Assembly (NCBI GenBank): GCA_905187695.1
Contig: CAJJIY010000001.1
Coordinates: forward strand, 74,205-138,204
Source: an uncultured Eubacteriales bacterium
Lineage (GTDB): Bacteria; Bacillota; Clostridia; Oscillospirales; CAG-272
Direction of reading: 5' to 3'
DNA length: 64,000 nucleotides
Each line of letters starts with the position of its first letter. Position 1 is the first letter of the stretch. Of the stretch, positions 58,973 to 64,000 are shown in pieces. The notes under the pieces were generated by a model. That model saw only the letters and a program-made list of their open reading frames with translations, made no database searches and was not told the DNA's origin. The translations under genes and the position numbers were made by a program.

Positions 58973-59689
58973 ATGCTGATTTTAGCTTTGGATAGTACGG
59001 CTCTGGCGGCCAGCGTCGCGCTCTGCCGTGACGAAACGCCGCTGGCCGCCTTTACCCTGCAAAACGGAAATACGCACAGTCAGACGCTGCTGCCGATGGT
59101 CAGTTCTGCCCTGAAGATTGCCGGATACACGATCTCCGATGTCGGACTTTTTGCCTGCAGCAAAGGGCCCGGCTCATTTACGGGCGTCCGTATCGGCGCG
59201 GCCACCGTCAAGGGTCTTGCCTTTGGGAGCGGGAAACCGGTCATCGGTGTCTCCACCCTGGAAGCGCTGGCCGAAAACCTGATGCCTGCGCGCGGATTGT
59301 TCTGTCCTGTCATGAATGCGCGCCGCGGGCAGGTCTACAATGCGCTCTTCCGCTCGGATGGGCAGACGCTTGTGCGCCTTTGCCCCGACCGTGCCGTTTC
59401 CCTTCCGGAACTGGAAAAAGAACTGGCCGACTTGGGTGAACCTTATTTCCTTTGCGGCGACGGGAGCGCACTGGCGGCCGGGGCCTTACGCCTGCACGCG
59501 CCCGAAAACACCCCGGAACTTCTGCTCCCTCAAAATGCCGTTTCGGTTGCGCGCTGTGCCCTGCGTGCCTATCGCGCCGGTATACGGACTACCGAGGAAG
59601 AACTCGCCCCGGCCTACCTGCGCCTGCCGCAGGCCGAACGGGAGCGCCTTGAAAAAGAAAAAGCGAAAAAGGAAGGTACAAAGCCATGA
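58973..59689 (+). CDS. tsaB: tRNA threonylcarbamoyladenosine biosynthesis protein TsaB
   Basis: Scaffold subunit (238 aa) of the t6A synthesis complex; an ASKHA-fold paralogue of TsaD without its metal site. Motifs are ILALDSTALAASVAL, HSQTLLPMV, SKGPGSFTGVRIGAATVKGLA and VSTLEALAENL. The C-terminus is Lys/Glu-rich. It overlaps rpiB by 4 bases. Confidence 0.96.
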   Translation: MLILALDSTALAASVALCRDETPLAAFTLQNGNTHSQTLLPMVSSALKIAGYTISDVGLFACSKGPGSFTGVRIGAATVKGLAFGSGKPVIGVSTLEALAENLMPARGLFCPVMNARRGQVYNALFRSDGQTLVRLCPDRAVSLPELEKELADLGEPYFLCGDGSALAAGALRLHAPENTPELLLPQNAVSVARCALRAYRAGIRTTEEELAPAYLRLPQAERERLEKEKAKKEGTKP

Positions 59690-60147
59690 AAAAAATCGTC
59701 ATCGGCTCCGATCACGCCGGATTTGAAATGAAAGAAGAAATCAAAAAACACCTGGAAGAACGCGGATTTGAAGTGACCGATGTGGGCACGGATTCCGCCG
59801 CCAGTTGCCACTATCCGGTTTTTGCAAACCGTCTGTGCCGCCTGATTCAGGATGGGAAAGCCCCGATGGGTATTCTGGTCTGCGGCACCGGCATCGGCAT
59901 GTCCATGGCCGCCAACAAAGAAAAGGGCATCCGCGCCGCCTGCTGTGGCGACACTTTCAGCGCCCGGCTCACCCGGGAGCACAATGATGCCAATGTCCTT
60001 TGCATGGGCGCGCGCGTGATCGGCATCGGGCTTGCGCTGGACATTGTTGACCTGTTTACCGATACGGCTTTTATCGGCGGGAAACACGCCACCCGCGTTG
60101 GGATGATTACTGAAATTGAGAACGGTTCTTTCAATGAAAAAGAATAA
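59686..60147 (+). CDS. rpiB: Ribose 5-phosphate isomerase B
   Basis: Interconverts ribose 5-phosphate and ribulose 5-phosphate in the pentose phosphate pathway. The 153-aa sequence has IGSDHAGFEMKEEIKKHL, the catalytic-site VCGTGIGMSMAANKEKGIRAA, with the active Cys in this motif, and EHNDANVLCMGARVIG. It overlaps tsaB upstream by 4 bases and ispD downstream by 14 bases. Rpe at 61562 acts on the same ribulose 5-phosphate. Confidence 0.95.
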   Translation: MKKIVIGSDHAGFEMKEEIKKHLEERGFEVTDVGTDSAASCHYPVFANRLCRLIQDGKAPMGILVCGTGIGMSMAANKEKGIRAACCGDTFSARLTREHNDANVLCMGARVIGIGLALDIVDLFTDTAFIGGKHATRVGMITEIENGSFNEKE

Positions 60148-60898
60148 ATTTTCTCATTTTATTGCTGATTGCCTAAAAAAAGCCGCCGGAAAGAACCCCA
60201 AACCGCGCACCTCGGCCGTCATTGTGGCCGCCGGGAATTCTACGCGGATGGGTGGAACAGTCTCCAAGCAGTTTCTTCTTCTTTCCAAAATGCCGGTGTT
60301 GGCACGCACGCTCCGTGCCTTTGAGGACACCGCGCTGATCCGGGAAATTGTGGTGGTGGCCCGTCCGGAAGATTTCGGCACAATCGAAAGCATGGCCCGA
60401 ACCTATGGCATTACCAAACTGACGCGCGTGGTTGTGGGTGGTGAAACCAGAGCCGCTTCTGTCAAAAATGGATTTGAAAAAATTTCGCCAGAAAGCGATT
60501 TCGTGGCCATTCATGACGGTGCGAGGTGTCTGGTGACGCCGGAAATGATTGAAAATGTCTGCCGCGCCGCTTATCGGCATAAAGCTGCCAGCGCAGTTGC
60601 GCCGATAACTGATACTATCAAAACCTCCAATCCGCGCGGTTTTATTAAGGCCAGTTTGGATCGAAAAAAGGTCTTTTCGGCCACCACGCCGCAGGTCTTT
60701 TCGGCCGATCTTTACCGCGGCGCGTTCGCCCTTTGCAAAAACCCGGAGGATCTGACCGATGACAACCAACTGCTTGAAAAGCTACCCTTTCCGGTCAAGA
60801 TGGTGGATTGCGGACGGGAAAACATCAAGCTGACTCTGCCGGTTGACCTTTACCTGGCCGAGGGCATTTTAAAATACCGGGAGGAACAAAACGCATGA
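60134..60898 (+). CDS. ispD: 2-C-methyl-D-erythritol 4-phosphate cytidylyltransferase
   Basis: MEP-pathway enzyme that attaches CMP to MEP. The 254-aa sequence has an N-terminal basic extension of about 30 residues before the nucleotide-binding SAVIVAAGNSTRMGG, then KQFLLLSKMPVLARTL, VGGETRAASVKNGF, AIHDGARCLVTPEMI, and ATTPQVFSADL. The ATG at 60134 lies inside the rpiB end and has a poor ribosome-binding site, so coupled translation is likely. It overlaps ispF by 4 bases. Confidence 0.95.
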   Translation: MKKNKFSHFIADCLKKAAGKNPKPRTSAVIVAAGNSTRMGGTVSKQFLLLSKMPVLARTLRAFEDTALIREIVVVARPEDFGTIESMARTYGITKLTRVVVGGETRAASVKNGFEKISPESDFVAIHDGARCLVTPEMIENVCRAAYRHKAASAVAPITDTIKTSNPRGFIKASLDRKKVFSATTPQVFSADLYRGAFALCKNPEDLTDDNQLLEKLPFPVKMVDCGRENIKLTLPVDLYLAEGILKYREEQNA

Positions 60899-61386
60899 GA
60901 ATCGGACACGGCTATGATGTGCACCGGCTGGTTTTGGGCAGGGCGCTCGTCCTTGGCGGCGTAAAAATCCCGTATGAAAAGGGGCTTCTCGGCCACTCGG
61001 ACGCCGATGTGCTCACACACGCCGTGATGGACGCCCTGCTCGGAGCGGCGGCGCTGGGTGACATCGGAACGCTCTTTCCGGACAGCGACCCCGCTTTTGC
61101 CGGCGCGGACAGCCTGCGCCTTTTAAAGAAAGTCGGCCGCCGGATTGAAAAAGCCGGTTATCAGATCGGAAATATTGATGCGACACTGCTTGCCCAAGCG
61201 CCAAAAATCGCGCCGTATATCGGGCAGATGCGGCAAAATCTGGCCGGAGCGCTGTCCGTGCCGATCTCAAATATCAGCGTCAAAGCCACCACGGAGGAAG
61301 GTCTCGGCTTTACCGGCACCGGAGAAGGCATGGCCGCCCACGCGGTTGCACTGCTCTTCCCGCGGGAAATCATCCGACCGCTCTAA
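60895..61386 (+). CDS. ispF: 2-C-methyl-D-erythritol 2,4-cyclodiphosphate synthase
   Basis: Converts CDP-ME-2-phosphate to MEcPP, the substrate of IspG. The 163-aa protein starts IGHGYDVHRL with the metal-binding Asp and His, and contains HSDADVLTHAVMDALLGAAALGDIG, the ISVKATTEEGLGFTG signature and a C-terminal GEGMAAHAVALL. ispD-ispF adjacency with a 4-base overlap is typical. The 175 bases after it hold only hairpins before rpe. Confidence 0.97.
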   Translation: MRIGHGYDVHRLVLGRALVLGGVKIPYEKGLLGHSDADVLTHAVMDALLGAAALGDIGTLFPDSDPAFAGADSLRLLKKVGRRIEKAGYQIGNIDATLLAQAPKIAPYIGQMRQNLAGALSVPISNISVKATTEEGLGFTGTGEGMAAHAVALLFPREIIRPL

Positions 61387-61399
61387 ACGCAAAAAATCC

Positions 61400-61424
61400 G
61401 CCCGGTCCGTGACACCGGGCGGTA
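61400..61424. other. Strong hairpin after ispF
   Basis: Arms CCGCCCGGT and ACCGGGCGG (9 bp, 7-base loop) carry a T6 run only on the minus strand (bases 61391-61396 read in reverse). A second, weaker hairpin with TTTT lies at 61429-61452. Together they may attenuate ispF transcription before rpe. Confidence 0.5.
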
Positions 61425-61561
61425 TTGAAAAGCCGGTTTTCCGGGGCTTTTACGGTTCACGACCCGCTGTTTTTCACTTCCACCCCTTGCCGCCGGCACA
61501 CTTTAAAAGCCTTTCCCGATGTCAGAATATGTCGAAAGAAAAGAAATTGTGAGGATTCCCT

Positions 61562-62203
61562 ATGAAAATTGCCCCTTCGCTTCTGGCCGCCGATTTTTCG
61601 GCGCTGGCCGATTCCGTCTCTAAAATCGAATCGTCCGCCGATTTTCTCCATCTGGATGTCATGGACGGACATTTTGTGCCGAACATCTCTTTTGGCCCCG
61701 GCGTCATTACCGCGCTCCGGCCGCTTTCCAAGTTGTTTTTTGATGTTCATCTGATGATCGAGCACCCGGAACGCTATCTTTCCGCCTTCCGAAAGGCAGG
61801 GGCGGACGGCATCACGGTACATCTGGAAACGCTGCGTGACCCCGCCGCGACCCTTGATGAGATCAGGACTTTGGGCGCCGCACCGGCACTGGCAATCTCC
61901 CCCGAAACGCCTGTTGAAGCGTTACTCCCCTTTCTGCCGCTTTGCAACATGGTGCTGGTGATGACGGTGCACCCCGGTTTCGGCGGGCAAGCGCTCATAC
62001 CGCAGGCTCTTGCCAAAGCGGCTGTTTTAAAAGAAAAGATCTCTCAACTGGGGCTCAATTGTCTTGTTGAGGCGGATGGCGGCATCAAACCCGCCAACCT
62101 TGCCACGGTCCGCGCGGCCGGTGTGGATGTGGCCGGTGCAGGGTCGGCCGGTTTCGGTGCCGCCGACCCTGCGGCTGTCATTGCAGAAATGAAAAAAATC
62201 TGA
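61562..62203 (+). CDS. rpe: Ribulose-phosphate 3-epimerase
   Basis: Interconverts ribulose 5-phosphate and xylulose 5-phosphate. The 213-aa TIM barrel has KIAPSLLAADFSAL, FLHLDVMDGHFVPNISFGP (metal ligands), DVHLMIEHPER, VLVMTVHPGFGGQAL and EADGGIKPANL. It lies 175 bases after ispF; read-through past the hairpins or an unseen promoter drives it. A strong terminator follows. Confidence 0.97.
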   Translation: MKIAPSLLAADFSALADSVSKIESSADFLHLDVMDGHFVPNISFGPGVITALRPLSKLFFDVHLMIEHPERYLSAFRKAGADGITVHLETLRDPAATLDEIRTLGAAPALAISPETPVEALLPFLPLCNMVLVMTVHPGFGGQALIPQALAKAAVLKEKISQLGLNCLVEADGGIKPANLATVRAAGVDVAGAGSAGFGAADPAAVIAEMKKI

Positions 62204-62217
62204 AAAATCCCTTTAGA

Positions 62218-62258
62218 GAATCCGGGCTTCCGCTCTTTGCAGAAGCCCGGATTTTTTG
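62218..62258 (+). terminator. Terminator after rpe
   Basis: A 12-bp stem AATCCGGGCTTC/GAAGCCCGGATT (62219-62230 with 62242-62253) followed by a T-run. Confidence 0.9.
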
Positions 62259-62275
62259 CTTTCCGCTTACAAAAA

Positions 62276-62306
62276 GTGTACACCTATTATCTCAATAGGT
62301 ATACAC
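62276..62306. repeat. Dyad copy 1, upstream of the LRR lipoprotein promoter
   Basis: Arms GTGTACACCTATT and AATAGGTATACAC (12 of 13 positions pair) with a 5-base spacer. It lies about 95-125 bases before the predicted transcription start and shares its design with the second copy at 62404-62434. Confidence 0.75.
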
Positions 62307-62364
62307 AATAAAAATGAAAACAGGAAAATAAAACCAAAAAACAGGAAAATATTGTGTAAATATA

Positions 62365-62393
62365 TTGATTTTTCTATATTGTTGTGATATAAT
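62365..62393 (+). promoter_or_regulatory. Promoter of the LRR lipoprotein gene
   Basis: TTGATT (62365-62370), 17 bases, TATAAT (62388-62393), set in a very A/T-rich stretch (62307-62400) with a direct repeat of ACAGGAAAATA. It sits between the two dyads. Confidence 0.75.
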
Positions 62394-62403
62394 AAGAAGA
62401 AAA

Positions 62404-62434
62404 GTGTACGCCTATCAAGATAATAGGTGTACAG
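62404..62434. repeat. Dyad copy 2, just after the LRR lipoprotein transcription start
   Basis: Arms GTGTACGCCTATC and AATAGGTGTACAG (10 of 13 positions pair) with a 5-base spacer, 128 bases from copy 1 start to start. It would be at about +4 to +34. As RNA it could also form a hairpin just before the GGAGG of the gene. Confidence 0.7.
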
Positions 62435-62447
62435 TATGGAGGACGTT

Positions 62448-63878
62448 ATGAAGGCTAAAAAATTCAGTTTCCATGCGGGTTTGCTGTGCATAGCCGCGCT
62501 TTTTGTCACGCTGCTTTTGCTTCTTTCTTCCTGCGGCGAAGACGACAAGAAGCCGACAGAGACAGTGGATGACAAAAATTTCACTTATGCTGTTGAAAAC
62601 GGACAGGCGACCGTTGCTTCGTATACCCCATCCGGTGAAATTTCGCCCAAACTGATCATTCCGTCCACATTGGGCGGCTATCCCGTTGTCCGAATCGGCG
62701 AAGGTTCCTTTTCCGGTTTGAAAAACATAAAAGAAATTGTTCTGCCGGACAGCGTCACAGATATCGGCAAAGAGGCATTCAAGGACTGCTCTGACCTTAC
62801 AAGCATCACCATCGGAAACGGCGTTAGTAACATCTATTCTTATGCATTCAACGGTTGCATCAACCTTAAAAACATTTATATAACCGATATAGCGGCATGG
62901 TGCAAGATCTCAGGGTTGGATAACCTTATGCAAATAAAAGGTTTATTCGATGGCGGTGTCTACATTGACCGCACGGCATATAGCCTGTATTTGAATAACG
63001 AACTCATCACAAATCTCGTGATTCCAGATGGCGTCACCAGCATTGGCTGGGGTACATTTAATGGTTGCACAGGACTCACAAGCGTCACGATTCCGGACAG
63101 CGTCACCAACATCGATTCTTATGCGTTCTCCGGTTGTACAGGGCTTACAAGCATCACTATCGGGAACAGCGTCACCAGCATCGGAGATTCTGCTTTCTAC
63201 GGTTGCACAAGCCTTGCAAGCATTACAATCCCGAACAGCGTCGCCAGCATTGGAAATGATGTGTTCTACCATTGCACAGGGCTTACAAGCATCACGATTC
63301 CAGACAGCGTCGCCAGCATTGGAAATGATGTGTTCTACCATTGCACAGGGCTTACAAGCATCACGATTCCAGACAGCGTCACCAGCATCGGAGATGATGC
63401 GTTCAGATATTGCTCAGGACTCACAAGCGTCACCATTGGAAACGGTGTCACCAGCATTGGCTGGGGTGCATTTAAGGGTTGCACAGGACTCACAAGCGTC
63501 ACGATTCCGGACAGCGTCACCCACATCGGAGCTGATGCGTTCGAAAATTGCACAGGACTCACAAGCGTCACGATTCCGGACAGCGTCACCTACATCGGAA
63601 CTGATGCGTTCGAAAATTGCACAGAACTCACAAGCATCACTCTCGGAAACGGCGTTATCAACATCGGTTCTTTTGCGTTCTCCGGTTGCACGGGACTTAC
63701 AAGCATCACAATCCCGGACAGCGTCACCAGCATCGGAGATTCTGCGTTTTACCGTTGCACAGGCCTCAAAATCATCTATTATACCGGTACGGAAGCACAA
63801 TGGGCGAAAATCAGCAAAGAGTATTATTCCATTCCCGACGACATAACGATTGTTTATAATCACAAGCCGACCGTCTGA
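62448..63878 (+). CDS. BspA-like leucine-rich-repeat lipoprotein
   Basis: Surface lipoprotein of 476 aa. The lipobox LLSSC puts the lipidated Cys at residue 29. After a short Asp/Lys/Thr-rich spacer comes a run of about 14 LRR_5 (BspA/Treponema pallidum-type) units of 23 residues with the form SVTSIGDSAFYGCTGLTSITIPD; one unit near residue 150 is irregular (ITDIAAWCKISG). The protein ends with a capping motif YYTGTEAQWAKIS typical of these proteins. Such repeats mediate adhesion or protein binding. I chose the ATG at 62448 after GGAGG. Neighbouring repeat units are nearly identical in DNA, and the upstream region is much richer in A/T than its neighbours. Confidence 0.93.
   Translation: MKAKKFSFHAGLLCIAALFVTLLLLLSSCGEDDKKPTETVDDKNFTYAVENGQATVASYTPSGEISPKLIIPSTLGGYPVVRIGEGSFSGLKNIKEIVLPDSVTDIGKEAFKDCSDLTSITIGNGVSNIYSYAFNGCINLKNIYITDIAAWCKISGLDNLMQIKGLFDGGVYIDRTAYSLYLNNELITNLVIPDGVTSIGWGTFNGCTGLTSVTIPDSVTNIDSYAFSGCTGLTSITIGNSVTSIGDSAFYGCTSLASITIPNSVASIGNDVFYHCTGLTSITIPDSVASIGNDVFYHCTGLTSITIPDSVTSIGDDAFRYCSGLTSVTIGNGVTSIGWGAFKGCTGLTSVTIPDSVTHIGADAFENCTGLTSVTIPDSVTYIGTDAFENCTELTSITLGNGVINIGSFAFSGCTGLTSITIPDSVTSIGDSAFYRCTGLKIIYYTGTEAQWAKISKEYYSIPDDITIVYNHKPTV
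63241..63378 (+). repeat. Exact 69-bp tandem duplication inside the LRR gene
   Basis: Bases 63241-63309 and 63310-63378 are identical by direct reading, each encoding one 23-residue LRR unit. A second near-identical pair (2 differences in 69) is at 63480-63548 and 63549-63617. This indicates recent expansion by unequal recombination or slippage. Confidence 0.9.
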
Positions 63879-63898
63879 CCCCCTATATTTTTCCCCTG

Positions 63899-63929
63899 TT
63901 TCCGGCGCGTTGCTTTTGCCGCGCCGGAA
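63899..63929. other. GC-rich hairpin after the LRR gene
   Basis: A stem TTTCCGGCGCG/CGCGCCGGAAA with a loop of about 9 bases and no T-run; possibly a 3' stabilising structure. Confidence 0.5.
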
Positions 63930-63942
63930 ATGCACGACACAC

Positions 63943-63985
63943 AAAGAAGCACCCGCGCGTTTGCGCGGGTGCTTCTTTGCTCTTT
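63943..63985 (+). terminator. Terminator after the LRR gene
   Basis: A perfect 16-bp stem AAAGAAGCACCCGCGC with GCGCGGGTGCTTCTTT, loop GTTT, then a T-rich tail. Confidence 0.88.
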
Positions 63986-64000
63986 TAAAAACTCAGCGGC

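Noticed and set aside
62276..62434. The two dyads as terminal inverted repeats of an insertion sequence
   Set aside because: Each copy is itself palindromic, the interval is only about 100 bp with no coding capacity, and no target-site duplication is visible.
63060..63760. CRISPR-like look of regular repeats
   Set aside because: The repeats are directly adjacent 69-bp coding units with no unique spacers, and no cas gene is present.
63028..63846. Repetitive 272-codon frame overlapping the LRR gene in another plus frame
   Set aside because: A 69-bp unit is divisible by three, so any frame without a stop in one unit stays open; the LRR frame has the lipobox, repeat consensus and ribosome-binding site.
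63899..63929. First hairpin after the LRR gene as the terminator
   Set aside because: It has no T-run; the hairpin at 63943-63985 fits better.
1..64000. tRNA, rRNA, prophage or transposase genes
   Set aside because: I looked for T-loop-like motifs, integrase/transposase motifs and long terminal repeats and found none convincing; a covariance search could still find something small.

Overview
The window is a gene-dense chromosomal segment from an anaerobic, endospore-forming Firmicute, most likely a Clostridia member of the Oscillospirales or Christensenellales type. The evidence is gene content. It has both subunits of dipicolinate synthase (dpaAB), the forespore sigma factor SigG, PolC-type DNA polymerase III, a ClpE-like unfoldase, an ECF transporter core, a T-box riboswitch, the MEP isoprenoid route (dxr, ispG, ispD, ispF) and strong Shine-Dalgarno sites, two of which point to TTG starts. 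Base composition looks roughly balanced by eye. I saw no tRNA, rRNA, CRISPR array, phage gene or insertion sequence.

Layout. 1-1.2 kb: an SGNH hydrolase (cut by the window edge) with a DUF4358 lipoprotein. 1.3-5.1 kb: pncB, a VTT/DedA-family membrane protein and dpaAB. 5.2-16.5 kb: one long leftward operon, pyrH-frr-uppS-cdsA-dxr-rseP-ispG-polC-birA, with a promoter upstream of pyrH. 16.6-18.5 kb: rpsB-tsf. 18.6-27.5 kb: a second long leftward operon, ruvC-methyltransferase-ecfA1-ecfA2-ecfT-truA-DUF5711-pgsA-clpE, driven by an exact-consensus promoter. Divergent from it are DUF951-ruvA-ruvB. 29.7-37.2 kb: an M14 peptidase, a membrane protein coupled to a MATE exporter, a small P-loop protein, pgi, a D,D-carboxypeptidase and galM.

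37.4-40.6 kb is a compact rightward unit: a Crp/Fnr-type regulator with a palindrome over its own promoter, followed by a SsuABC/TauABC-like ABC importer of unknown substrate. 40.6-49.2 kb runs leftward: a TIM-barrel-like hypothetical protein, sigG, a Gfo/Idh/MocA oxidoreductase with a palindromic operator candidate, then the M16-M16-lgt-folD-ThuA operon. 49.3-54.5 kb: an Mrp ATPase, a three-gene GlpA-like/FAD oxidoreductase/DUF1667 redox unit, and a divergent DeoR-type regulator.

54.5-62.2 kb is a rightward housekeeping operon under a tRNA-Phe-type T-box: pheS-pheT-DUF896-tsaE-tsaB-rpiB-ispD-ispF, then rpe. The window closes with a BspA-like leucine-rich-repeat lipoprotein. Its promoter is bracketed by two copies of the same 31-bp dyad, and its repeat units include an exact 69-bp duplication. 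I did not find a clearly new defence or mobile system. The most unusual signals are the paired dyads at the LRR gene, the autoregulatory-looking Crp/Fnr-ABC unit, and sigG lying away from its usual sporulation neighbours.
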